The notes below the pieces were generated by a model. That model searched no databases and was not told the origin of the DNA. It saw only the letters and a program-made list of their open reading frames with translations. 64,000 nt of DNA, from NCBI RefSeq assembly GCF_042432495.1, contig NZ_JBHLXC010000024.1, positions 1-64,000 of the forward strand. The letters are read 5' to 3'. Positions 8,686 through 17,255 of the stretch are shown piece by piece (the stretch's first letter is position 1; every line of letters begins with the position of its first letter). This DNA comes from Pseudochelatococcus lubricantis (GTDB lineage: Bacteria; Pseudomonadota; Alphaproteobacteria; Rhizobiales; Beijerinckiaceae). Position numbers and translations under genes: made by a program.

Positions 8686-10185
8686 ATGAATCGTCGTGAC
8701 TTTCTCACCCGGCTGATGAGCGGCGCGGCTACGCTCGCCGCGCCCGCCGGCCTTTCGCTGCCCGCCTCAGCGCCGGCGCAAACGGCCGCCCCTTCTCCGA
8801 ATGCCGGTTCGCGCCAGCTCACGGTCGTCAGCCGGACGCTCGATATCAACGGCCGCGCCGCGCGCGTTTTCGGCCTCACCCAGCCGGACGGCACGCAGGG
8901 GCTTGTCCTCAACGCGGGCACCAGCTTCGATGTGACGCTTGCCAACGCCATCGATGCCCCGACGCTGATCCACTGGCACGGCCTGACGCCACCGTGGGGA
9001 ATGGACGGCGTGCCGGATAATCCGGCCGCGTCCCTGCGACCGGCGGAAACCCGCCGCTACACGTTCCCGGCCGGCGCCGGCGGCACGCACTGGATGCACG
9101 CGCACACGCTACAGGAGCAGAACCTGCTGGCCGCGCCGCTGATCGTCCGCACGGACGAGGACCGGCAGCGCGACGAGCAGGAAGTCGTGATCCTGCTGCA
9201 CGACTTCTCCTTCACCCCCGCGGAGGAACTCCTCGCCCGCCTCCGGGGAACATCCGCCGCAGGCGGCGGCATGGGGCACGGTACCATGATGGGGCACGGC
9301 ATGCCTGATCAGGGAGCGATGGGCCAGGGAGCGATGGGCCAGGGAGCCATGAATCATGCAGGCATGATGAATCACGGGGCCATGGCCGGGATGGACCTCA
9401 ACGACATCGATTACGATGCCTATCTCGCCAACGACCGCACCCTCGACGACCCGCAGGTCGTTCCGGTGGAGAAGGGCGGGCGGGTGCGGCTGCGCATCAT
9501 AAACGGCGCAACGGCGACTGCCTTCACCATCGATACCGGCGCCCTCGCGGGCACGCTGATCGCCGTCGACGGGCAGCAGGTGCAGCCGGTCGACGGGAAT
9601 GCGTTTCCGGTCTCCATGGGCCAGCGCCTCGACATCCGCCTGCGATTGCCGCCGGAAGGCGGTGCGTATCCGATCCTCGCGCTGCGCGAGGGAGCGGCCG
9701 AACGCGCCGGCATCATCCTCGCCTCCGCGGGCGCGGAGGTGCGCAAGCTCCCCGTGCGAGGAGAAAGCGCCGGGCCGGTGCTCGGTCTCGACCTCGAACA
9801 GCGGCTGTCGGCCGCCCGGCCATTGGCGGCACGCGCGCCAGACCGCCGCTTCACCCTCACGCTGACGGGCGGCATGGCCGGCTATGTCTGGGGCCTCGAA
9901 GGCGGCGACGCCTTGCAGGTGGCGCCGGGCGAGCGAATCGAGGTCGCGTTCGTCAACGCAACGATGATGGCGCACCCGATGCACCTGCACGGGCATCATT
10001 TCCAGGTGACCGCCATTGACGGCGTGGCCATCGCCGGTGCGGTGCGCGACACGGTTCTGGTGCCGCCGCACGCATCCGTGACCGTCGCCTTCGACGCCGG
10101 GAATCCCGGCCACTGGCCGCTCCACTGCCACCATCTCTACCATATGGTCACCGGGATGATGGCGTTCGTCGCGTACGCCGCCTGA
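8686..10185 (+). CDS. Multicopper oxidase with Met-rich insertion
   Basis: A 499-aa cupredoxin-type oxidase, probably oxidising Cu(I) in the periplasm. The N-terminus starts MNRRDFLTRLMSG with a hydrophobic stretch after it, consistent with Tat-type export although the twin Arg is followed by D-F-L. All four copper-ligand clusters are present in order: HWHG, HWMHAHT, HPMHLHGHHF and HCHHLYHM. Between about residues 193 and 228 lies a Met/His/Gly-rich loop with repeats of the MGQGAMGQGAM type, as in CueO/PcoA/CopA proteins where it binds Cu(I). The frame is open further upstream, but the ATG at 8686 places the signal peptide correctly. A strong hairpin separates it from the downstream copper ATPase. 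Confidence 0.92.
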   Translation: MNRRDFLTRLMSGAATLAAPAGLSLPASAPAQTAAPSPNAGSRQLTVVSRTLDINGRAARVFGLTQPDGTQGLVLNAGTSFDVTLANAIDAPTLIHWHGLTPPWGMDGVPDNPAASLRPAETRRYTFPAGAGGTHWMHAHTLQEQNLLAAPLIVRTDEDRQRDEQEVVILLHDFSFTPAEELLARLRGTSAAGGGMGHGTMMGHGMPDQGAMGQGAMGQGAMNHAGMMNHGAMAGMDLNDIDYDAYLANDRTLDDPQVVPVEKGGRVRLRIINGATATAFTIDTGALAGTLIAVDGQQVQPVDGNAFPVSMGQRLDIRLRLPPEGGAYPILALREGAAERAGIILASAGAEVRKLPVRGESAGPVLGLDLEQRLSAARPLAARAPDRRFTLTLTGGMAGYVWGLEGGDALQVAPGERIEVAFVNATMMAHPMHLHGHHFQVTAIDGVAIAGAVRDTVLVPPHASVTVAFDAGNPGHWPLHCHHLYHMVTGMMAFVAYAA

Positions 10186-10192
10186 AGCGCCG

Positions 10193-10217
10193 GGGCGAGG
10201 GGCGAGGCCCCCCGCCC
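10193..10217 (+). terminator. GC-rich hairpin between MCO and copper ATPase
   Basis: An inverted repeat GGGCG-A-GGGG / CCCC-C-CGCCC with loop CGAGG, followed by TTT, begins 8 bp after the MCO stop codon. With only three T residues it may be an attenuator or an mRNA-stabilising element rather than a full intrinsic terminator. Confidence 0.4.
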
Positions 10218-10264
10218 TTTCCGGATTGACAACAGCGTTCCATCCGCGCCGGAGACAGAGGCCG

Positions 10265-12358
10265 ATGACCGAACACAATTCCCATGCGGAGCATCGCGGC
10301 CAGCATGAAGGCCCTATGCATGCCCATCATTCTTCCACCACCACGCAGACCACCCACCGGAACCACGGCCACGCTGGCCACGACCATGCCGCCATGGTCG
10401 CCGATTTCCGGCGCCGTTTCTGGGGCGCGCTGGCACTGACTCCGCCCGTGCTGCTGCTGTCGCCGATGATCCAGCACTGGTTCGGGCTCGGCGATACGCT
10501 GTCCTTTCCCGGCAGCGGCTGGCTTCTGTTCGCTCTGTCCACGGTCATTTACGTCCATGGCGGCTGGCCGTTCCTGACGGGGTTCGTGTCCGAACTGCGC
10601 GACCGGCAACCGGGCATGATGACACTGATCGCGCTGGCGATCTCGGCGGCATACTTCTACTCCGCCGCCGTCACCTTCGGCCTGCCGGGCGAATCCTTCT
10701 ATTGGGAACTGGTGACGCTGATCGTCATCATGCTGCTGGGCCATTGGCTGGAGATGCGCTCCGTGATGGGCGCCTCGCGCGCGCTGGAGGAACTCGTCCG
10801 GCTGCTTCCCGACACCGCGACGATCATTGACGCGGCCGGCGCGGCGCGGGAGGTGCCCATCTCCGCGCTGAAGCCCGGCGACCGCATCCTCATCCGCCCC
10901 GGCGCCAAGGTGCCGGTGGACGGGACAATCGTCGAGGGCGCGAGTTCCTTCAACGAGGCGATGCTGACGGGCGAATCGCGGCCCGTCTCCAAGGCCCGCG
11001 GCGACAGCGCCATCGGTGGCGCGATCAACGGCGCTGGCGCCGTGACGATCGACGTCACCGCGACCGGGGACAGGACGTATCTCTCGCAGGTCATCAATCT
11101 CGTCCGCGAGGCACAGGCCAGCCGGTCGCGCACGCAGGACCTCGCGAACCGCGCCGCCGCATGGCTGACCGGCATCGCGCTGACGGCGGGCATTGGCTCG
11201 CTCGTCGTCTGGCTGTTCCTCGGGGCGTCCTTCACCTTCGCGCTCGAACGCATGGTCACCGTGATGGTGATCGCCTGCCCTCATGCACTGGGCCTCGCGG
11301 TTCCGCTCGTCGTGGCCGTCAGCACCGCGCTCGGCGCCAGCAACGGCTTGCTGATCCGCGACCGCGCCGCCTTCGAGCGGGCGCGGCACCTCGATACGGT
11401 GGTGTTCGACAAGACGGGCACGCTCACCGAAGGCCGGTTCGGCGTGAGCGACATCGTGCTGCTCGCGGAGGGCGACGAGACGCAGGAACTGCGCTACGCC
11501 GCCGCCGCCGAAAGCCGATCCGAGCATCCCGTCGCACGTGGCCTTGTTGCGGAGGCGCAAAAGCGAGGGCTCGCGCTGCCGCAGGCCGCAGACGTCCGGA
11601 ACATCACCGGTGAAGGCATCGTGGCGCTCGTGGAGGGAGAAGAGGTGAGCGTCGTCAGTCCCGGCCATCTGCTGCGGCAGGGCAAGGCCGTCGGCGGCGA
11701 AAGGCTCGTGCAGCTTGAGGCGCAGGGCAAGACGGTGGTCGTGCTGGTGCGGGGCGGGGAGCCGCGCGCCCTGTTCGCGCTGGCGGACATCGTCCGGCCG
11801 GAATCGAAGGAAGCTATCGCGGAGCTGAAGCGTCTCGGCGTCAGGTCCGTGATGCTGACGGGCGACGCGGAAGGCGTTGCGAAGGCCGTATCCGCCGAAC
11901 TCGGCATCGCCGAGTATTTCGCGCAGGTCCTGCCCGACCGGAAATCGGCCCGCATCCGCGAGCTTCAGGCCCGTGGCCTGCGGGTCGCGATGGTGGGCGA
12001 CGGTGTCAACGACGCCCCCGCCCTCGTGCGGGCTGACCTCGGCGTCGCCATCGGCGCGGGAACGGATGTCGCCGTGGAATCGGCGGATGTCGTGCTGGTC
12101 CGCAGCGACCCGCGCGACGTCGCCGCGATCATCGGCCTGTCGCGCGCCACCTACCGGAAGATGGTGCAGAACCTGATCTGGGCAACCGCCTACAACGCCC
12201 TCGCCATTCCGATGGCGGCCGGGCTCACTTTCGGCACGGGCTTCCTGATGACGCCGGCGGTCGGCGCTGTCTTCATGTCCGCGAGCACAGTCATCGTGGC
12301 CATCAACGCGCAGTTGCTCAGGTTCTACCGCAGCCAGCCTGCCGGGGCAGCCGGATGA
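10265..12358 (+). CDS. copB: Copper-translocating P1B-type ATPase, CPH (CopB) subgroup
   Basis: A 697-aa heavy-metal-exporting P-type ATPase. The first 50 residues contain many His (e.g. HAEHRGQHEGPMHAHH), replacing the CxxC HMA domain of CPC-type CopA pumps. The transmembrane metal site reads ACPHALG (C338-P-H340), typical of the P1B-3/CopB group. The phosphorylation motif is DKTGTLTEG (D382), with SEHPVARGL as the P1B HP motif and MVGDGVNDAPALV in the hinge. It exports copper across the inner membrane using ATP. It follows the MCO by 79 bp and forms one copper-resistance module with the two genes upstream. The ATG at 10265 is chosen as it opens the His-rich region. Confidence 0.93.
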   Translation: MTEHNSHAEHRGQHEGPMHAHHSSTTTQTTHRNHGHAGHDHAAMVADFRRRFWGALALTPPVLLLSPMIQHWFGLGDTLSFPGSGWLLFALSTVIYVHGGWPFLTGFVSELRDRQPGMMTLIALAISAAYFYSAAVTFGLPGESFYWELVTLIVIMLLGHWLEMRSVMGASRALEELVRLLPDTATIIDAAGAAREVPISALKPGDRILIRPGAKVPVDGTIVEGASSFNEAMLTGESRPVSKARGDSAIGGAINGAGAVTIDVTATGDRTYLSQVINLVREAQASRSRTQDLANRAAAWLTGIALTAGIGSLVVWLFLGASFTFALERMVTVMVIACPHALGLAVPLVVAVSTALGASNGLLIRDRAAFERARHLDTVVFDKTGTLTEGRFGVSDIVLLAEGDETQELRYAAAAESRSEHPVARGLVAEAQKRGLALPQAADVRNITGEGIVALVEGEEVSVVSPGHLLRQGKAVGGERLVQLEAQGKTVVVLVRGGEPRALFALADIVRPESKEAIAELKRLGVRSVMLTGDAEGVAKAVSAELGIAEYFAQVLPDRKSARIRELQARGLRVAMVGDGVNDAPALVRADLGVAIGAGTDVAVESADVVLVRSDPRDVAAIIGLSRATYRKMVQNLIWATAYNALAIPMAAGLTFGTGFLMTPAVGAVFMSASTVIVAINAQLLRFYRSQPAGAAG

Positions 12359-12511
12359 TCGGCCGCATGATCACTCGCCTTCCCTGCCGTTCAGGCTTTC
12401 GCCCTCGCGGACGGGAAACACCGCGTCGTTCATCTGATGATCGTGGAGGGGATGGGCCTGCCTGCCGGGTGCGATGGCTGCGATATCGCAGCCGAATTTC
12501 CTTGCGCCGGA

Positions 12512-12538
12512 CGTCACAAACCGGAGGGCTCGCCGGTC
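12512..12538 (+). promoter_or_regulatory. Candidate ECF41-type promoter upstream of the AhpD-like gene
   Basis: CGTCACA at 12512-12518 and GGTC at 12535-12538 are separated by exactly 16 bp. The reported ECF41 promoter consensus is TGTCACA-N16-CGTC, so each element has one mismatch. The site is 37 bp upstream of the carboxymuconolactone-decarboxylase-family gene, which is followed directly by an ECF41 sigma-factor gene, the usual target arrangement. Confidence 0.5.
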
Positions 12539-12575
12539 ATGAAGATGTCAACCCCTCCCACAGGAGCATCATGTT

Positions 12576-13007
12576 ATGACGACCAGCGAACCCGTCAACC
12601 ATTCCCAGACCATCCCCGAGGCGTTCAAGGCGCTGCTGCACGTCCACGAGGTGCTGGACGCGACCGGCTTCGACCGCACCGTGCATCATCTCGTCCTGCT
12701 GCGCGCCTCCCAGATCAACGGCTGCGCTTATTGCGTGAAGATGCACACGCGGGAAGCGCGTGAGGACGGCGAGACCAACGAACGGCTCGACCGGCTGGTG
12801 GTCTGGGATCAGGTCGACGACTTCTCGCCCAAAGAGCGCGCCGCGCTCGCATGGACGGAGGCGCTTACCTCCCTCGACCGCAAGACCGACTACGGCGCAC
12901 TGCGCGCCGGGTTGCGCCGGCACTTCAGCGACAGCGAGATCGGCGTCCTCACGACGACGGTGGGGATGATCAATCTGTGGAACCGCCTGCAGGTTTCCGC
13001 GCATTGA
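12576..13007 (+). CDS. Carboxymuconolactone decarboxylase/AhpD-family protein
   Basis: A 143-aa protein of the CMD/AhpD fold. The redox or active-site segment INGCAYCVKMHTREA carries CxxC followed by K-M-H, typical of the alkylhydroperoxidase AhpD core, so a peroxidase or thiol-redox role is more likely than lactone decarboxylation. RBS AGGAG lies about 10 bp upstream of the ATG. It is followed 26 bp later by the sigma factor gene. CMD-family genes are recurrent neighbours and targets of ECF41 sigma factors, so the pair probably forms a small stress-responsive operon. Confidence 0.88.
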   Translation: MTTSEPVNHSQTIPEAFKALLHVHEVLDATGFDRTVHHLVLLRASQINGCAYCVKMHTREAREDGETNERLDRLVVWDQVDDFSPKERAALAWTEALTSLDRKTDYGALRAGLRRHFSDSEIGVLTTTVGMINLWNRLQVSAH

Positions 13008-13033
13008 AGCATGCCCCGGAAGGAGGCAACGGC

Positions 13034-13927
13034 ATGGACGACACGCATGACATGGCCCTGTTCGAGCGCCAGAGGCCGTTCCTTCTGGGGCTGGCGTACC
13101 GCATCCTCGGCTCGCACGCCGACGCCGAGGATGCGGTGCAGGACACGTTCCTGAAATGGCGCGGCACCGACCGCGCTGCTATCGCGAACCCGGCGGCTTG
13201 GCTCACCACCGCCTGCACGCGCCGCTGCCTCAACCTCCTCAGCTCCGCGCAGCGGGCGCGCACGGACTATGTCGGCGTCTGGCTGCCGGAGCCTATCCAG
13301 CTTGCCAGCGACGAAACGCCGGAGGACGCCGTCGCGCTGGCTTCGAGCCTGTCGACCGCCTTCCTGCTTCTTCTCGAACGGTTGACGCCGAAGGAGCGCG
13401 CCGCCTATCTGCTCCACGATATCTTCGATCTCGACTACGATGCCGTCGCCGCGGCGCTCGGCATGCAGGAGGCGGCCTGCCGCAAGCTGGTCTCGCGGGC
13501 GCGGGCAAGCGTGGGTGAGGAGAAGCCGCGCCATGTCGCGCCACGGGCGCGTCAGGAACGGCTGCTCGCCGCCTTCCAGCACGCGGTGGCGACCGGCGAC
13601 ACGGGCGCGCTCGCCACTCTCCTGTCGGACGACATCGTGCTCGCGGCGGACGGCGGTGGCAAGGCAGCGGCCATCGGGCAGCCGGTTTCCGGCAGGGCCG
13701 AGGTGCTGGCTTTCGTCGCGGCGCGCCTCACGCAGTGGTGGCGCACTTACGAATGGCGGATCGCCCCCATCAACGGCCTGCTGGGCGTGCTGCTCTTCGA
13801 GAACGGGCGCCTCATCGCGGCGGTGAGTTTTTCCTGCGACGAGCAGGATCGCGCGGCGGGCATCTACATCGTGCGCAACCCCGACAAGCTCGCGCTTATT
13901 CGGGAGACGGGAACACGGCTTTCATGA
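13034..13927 (+). CDS. sigJ: ECF41-group RNA polymerase sigma factor (SigJ-like)
   Basis: A 297-aa sigma factor with region 2 at about residues 10-75 (LAYRILGSHADAEDAVQDTF) and region 4 at about 110-160. Its long C-terminal SnoaL-like extension marks group ECF41. The diagnostic motifs are present in order: WLPEP in the linker, DGGGK in the extension and NPDKL at the end. In this group the C-terminal domain, rather than an anti-sigma factor, modulates activity, and none is encoded nearby. AGGAGG sits 8 bp before the ATG at 13034. A candidate cognate promoter precedes the upstream AhpD-like gene. Confidence 0.93.
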   Translation: MDDTHDMALFERQRPFLLGLAYRILGSHADAEDAVQDTFLKWRGTDRAAIANPAAWLTTACTRRCLNLLSSAQRARTDYVGVWLPEPIQLASDETPEDAVALASSLSTAFLLLLERLTPKERAAYLLHDIFDLDYDAVAAALGMQEAACRKLVSRARASVGEEKPRHVAPRARQERLLAAFQHAVATGDTGALATLLSDDIVLAADGGGKAAAIGQPVSGRAEVLAFVAARLTQWWRTYEWRIAPINGLLGVLLFENGRLIAAVSFSCDEQDRAAGIYIVRNPDKLALIRETGTRLS

Positions 13928-13994
13928 ACGATCCATCGTTTGCCGGCGCGGCAGCCGCCTTGGCCGCCGGGCGGCGGCCTCGCGGCGGTATGCC

Positions 13995-15710
13995 TCACGG
14001 CGGCACAACCTCCCGCGGAGAGTGGGCGAGGCTTCCCCTCGGCAGGATTCTTGCGGTGCCGTCCACGATTTCGATCACCTGATCGTCCGGCGCGATGACG
14101 CCCCGGCGATGGGTGATGGCGACGATCGTCATGTGGTCCGCCAGCCTTCTGATTTCCGTCATGATTTCCGTTTCCGTCGCCTCGTCCAGCGCGGAGCTGG
14201 CCTCGTCCAGGAACAGGAACTGCGGATCGGCATAGAGCGCGCGGGCGATGGCGATGCGCTGCCGCTCGCCGCCGGAAAGCTTGAGGCCGCGCTCCCCGAC
14301 CTTCGTCTGCAGGCCATCCGGCAGGCGGCCGATGAAGTCCGTCACCGAAGCCCGCTCGGTCGCCCGCCTCAGGCGCTCCTCGTCGATCTGACGTCCGAGC
14401 GCGATGTTCGCGGCGATGGTATCGTTCAGCAGCAGCACGTCCTGCGGCACGACGCCGACCACCTCGTACCAGTCGTGCCGGGAAACGGTGGCGAGGTCGA
14501 CATCGTCCACCATGACGCGGCCGCTCTCCGGCTCCAGTGCCTTCAGCGCCAGCTTGAACACGGTCGACTTGCCCGCACCCGTTTCCCCGGTCAGGAACGT
14601 GATGCGCCCCCTGTCCGCCGTGAAGCCGACATGGGAAACGATGGTACGCGGCCCGTAGGCGAATGCGACGTCCTCGAACGACAGCCGCCCTTCCGTGATT
14701 CGCAGGGTGCGGCGGTGCTCCGTTTCCGGCTCTTCCGCCGCCGTCCACATGCGCGCGAAGGGCAGGCAGCCGGCATAGGCCTTCGCGACGTCGTCGATGG
14801 CCGAGCCGATCATTTCGAACGGCTGGTTGAGCTGGATCATCAGCATGTTGATGAGCACCACGCCGCCCACCGTGAGTTCGCCCGCGTAGTAGCGCGGCAG
14901 CAGCAGCAGGAAGGTAACGGATAGCTGCACGGCGAGCGCCGCGCCGAACAGCACGGCGAGCGCGATACGCCGCCCGGCCCATCGCGTCCACGCGGTGCGC
15001 GCCTCGCCGGCCCTGGCGGAGAACGTCTCCGTGATCCAGCGGTCTCCGCCGAAATAGCGCAGCGTCTCCATGGCGTTGACGATATTGCCGATGTATTTCG
15101 CGTTTTCCTGGCCGGCGGCGACGGCCTTGTCCAGCAGCGCCCGCGTCCACTGGTTGGCGAAATGCGTGAGCGTGATGAAGATGGCGCCGTAGACGATGAC
15201 GATCGCCACCATCTCCAGATTGATCGCCGCGCCCAGCACGCCGATGCTGAGCAGAATCTGGATGACACCCGGAAGGAAGACGATCAGCGCGAGCTGGACG
15301 ATGATGAAGATCGCCTGCTCGCCCTTCTCCCGCGCGCTCTGGATTTCGACGGGGTTGTGGTCGATGAAGAAGCCGATCTTCTTGCGCAGCAGGCGCTCGA
15401 AGAAACTGGTGCCGGCGATGAAGTTGAGGTTCTGCGCGGCGATGAGCGACATGTAGTTGAGGGCGTAGGTCAGCGCCGTCGTCACCCCGCGCAGCACGGC
15501 ATAACCGATGAAGAAGGCGATCATCAGCGCCGGCGGCGTCTCGCCGCCGAGATCGTCGATCAGGCGGGAAAACAACGTCGGCGCCACGACATTGCCAACG
15601 GCGGACAACGCCACCACCACGGCAATGCCCATGAGATACCAGCGCGACACGCGCCAGAACCGGGCATAGATATGCCGGACGGGAGTCAGGATGAGGCCCC
15701 AGTCATTCAC
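13995..15710 (-). CDS. ABC exporter, fused permease and ATPase
   Basis: A 571-aa half-transporter. The N-terminal membrane domain has about six hydrophobic helices (residues 20-320). The nucleotide-binding domain covers about 345-560, with Walker A GETGAGKST, signature LSGGERQRIAIARAL, Walker B FLFLDEASSALDE and an H-loop (VAITHRRG). It should act as a homodimer exporting lipid, peptide or drug substrates; the substrate cannot be told from sequence. The start is GTG at 15710, and no ATG further in would preserve helix 1. It is 88 bp downstream of acvB on the same strand, so it may belong to the mprF-acvB transcript, which would favour a lipid-related role. Confidence 0.88.
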   Translation of the reverse strand: MNDWGLILTPVRHIYARFWRVSRWYLMGIAVVVALSAVGNVVAPTLFSRLIDDLGGETPPALMIAFFIGYAVLRGVTTALTYALNYMSLIAAQNLNFIAGTSFFERLLRKKIGFFIDHNPVEIQSAREKGEQAIFIIVQLALIVFLPGVIQILLSIGVLGAAINLEMVAIVIVYGAIFITLTHFANQWTRALLDKAVAAGQENAKYIGNIVNAMETLRYFGGDRWITETFSARAGEARTAWTRWAGRRIALAVLFGAALAVQLSVTFLLLLPRYYAGELTVGGVVLINMLMIQLNQPFEMIGSAIDDVAKAYAGCLPFARMWTAAEEPETEHRRTLRITEGRLSFEDVAFAYGPRTIVSHVGFTADRGRITFLTGETGAGKSTVFKLALKALEPESGRVMVDDVDLATVSRHDWYEVVGVVPQDVLLLNDTIAANIALGRQIDEERLRRATERASVTDFIGRLPDGLQTKVGERGLKLSGGERQRIAIARALYADPQFLFLDEASSALDEATETEIMTEIRRLADHMTIVAITHRRGVIAPDDQVIEIVDGTARILPRGSLAHSPREVVPP

Positions 15711-15799
15711 GGCGATTTTCTCCAGATGGAATCGGCGACCCGGACTTGCACGCGCAGCTTATCGCCCGTCCGTGGCGCGACAAAGAACTTCCCGCCGCC

Positions 15800-17221
15800 T
15801 CACGGCGCGGCCGCCCCTTGCCCCGCCGGCTGGAGGCGCTGCCAGATCAGTTCGGCCAGATGCGCGTAATCGCCGTCGAAATGATGGCCGCCCTCTAACG
15901 GCACGCGCTGCGCCGGCCCCAGCTCCGCGGCCGTGCAGGACGTATCGCCGCTGTCGGCGTCTTCCTTGCCGTAGATGCACTGGGTGCGGTCCAGCGGCAG
16001 GCCGGCGAGCAGCGGCGGGATCGGCGCGCCGGAGGACGTGCCCGCGCTGATGAAGCCTTCCAGCGTGACCTCGTAATCCGCCGTCAGCCCCAGCGATAGC
16101 AGCGACACCAGCGCGACGTTGTCCTTCACGGCCTTCGTCATGGAGGGCCAGGCACCCGGTATCACGTCCGCGCCGAAGGAGAAGCCGGCCAGCACATAAC
16201 GGTTCACGCCGAACGCCCGGCCGTAATGATCGAACAGCAGCCCCAGATCGGCGGCCAGTTCGCGCGGATCCCGCTTGGCCCAGAAATAGCGCAGGGAGTC
16301 GAGCCCGACGACGGCCACGCCACGCTGCGCCAGCCACTCGCCGATTTCCCTGTCTATGTCGCGCCAGCCGCCGTCGCCGGAAACAATGATGGCCAGCGCG
16401 TTGGCCTTCCCTTCCGGCTCGATGACGGAAACCGGCAATCCCGAGGCACCTCGGTCTCCTCCGCCTCCCAGTTTCAGGGCGTTGTCGACGATCGCGGACC
16501 GCACCGCGTCGTCGTCCCCCGCCGGAATGAAGCGCGCGTCGTCGAGCGCCGACTGGAAATCCTCGATTCGGCGGCGGTCGCTTTCCGGCGCGATCACGCG
16601 CCACGCATCCGGCAGCGGGGCCCGTGGCGGCGGCAGCGCGAACAGCCCGTCGCCGGCGGAAGTGAGGGGCGTGTCGAAGCAATAGGTCCTGTCCGCGCGG
16701 ATCACCGGCTGAAAGCCGACGCTGATGCCGCCCGCCAGCGTATTGACCGGCGCCTGCGCCGCAGCGACGTAGGCGAACGCGGCACCCTCGCCGCGGCCGA
16801 TGATGATCGGATAGAAATAGCGCCTGAGGCCCAGATCCTTCTCGATCTCGCGGGCAAGGTCCTTCAGGTCGTCCGAGACGTAGTGGCATTCGTTGTCCGC
16901 CGGGGCGGCGGCGAGCCGCGCCCGCACGTCGTCGAAATCCAGCGTCACGGTAATGAGCCCGGCACGCGCGAGCGCCTGCACGTCGTCATCGCGCGCGGAG
17001 GCGCTGGCGGCATCCGTCACCAGCACCGCGAGCCCGCGCACGTCCACCTCCGGGCGCGTGACGGAGACCTTGCCGAAGGTCGCGGTATCGATTTCGGAGA
17101 CCGTCAACCGGGGCGGCAGGATATGTGACAGGATGCTGCTGCCGAAGAGCACCACGCCGATGGCGAGCATTCCCGCCGCGACAAGGCTGGCAAGGATGCG
17201 AAACAGCACAATGGATTTCAT
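15800..17221 (-). CDS. acvB: AcvB/VirJ-family protein (lysyl-phosphatidylglycerol hydrolase type)
   Basis: A 473-aa exported alpha/beta-hydrolase-like protein. The first 35 residues form a signal peptide or anchor (VLFRILASLVAAGMLAIGVV). The C-terminal VirJ domain (about 260-465) contains SGDGGWRD, the nucleophile elbow GFSFGADV and a late His motif GGHHFDGDY. The family includes Agrobacterium AcvB, reported to hydrolyse lysyl-phosphatidylglycerol, and Rhizobium AtvA. The gene lies 34 bp downstream of mprF/lpiA, the same layout as the lpiA-atvA acid-tolerance operon, so it likely balances Lys-PG made by MprF. Confidence 0.9.
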   Translation of the reverse strand: MKSIVLFRILASLVAAGMLAIGVVLFGSSILSHILPPRLTVSEIDTATFGKVSVTRPEVDVRGLAVLVTDAASASARDDDVQALARAGLITVTLDFDDVRARLAAAPADNECHYVSDDLKDLAREIEKDLGLRRYFYPIIIGRGEGAAFAYVAAAQAPVNTLAGGISVGFQPVIRADRTYCFDTPLTSAGDGLFALPPPRAPLPDAWRVIAPESDRRRIEDFQSALDDARFIPAGDDDAVRSAIVDNALKLGGGGDRGASGLPVSVIEPEGKANALAIIVSGDGGWRDIDREIGEWLAQRGVAVVGLDSLRYFWAKRDPRELAADLGLLFDHYGRAFGVNRYVLAGFSFGADVIPGAWPSMTKAVKDNVALVSLLSLGLTADYEVTLEGFISAGTSSGAPIPPLLAGLPLDRTQCIYGKEDADSGDTSCTAAELGPAQRVPLEGGHHFDGDYAHLAELIWQRLQPAGQGAAAP

Positions 17222-17255
17222 CGCCGCCCGTCTTTCGTTGTCGTTTGCCGGAAAA

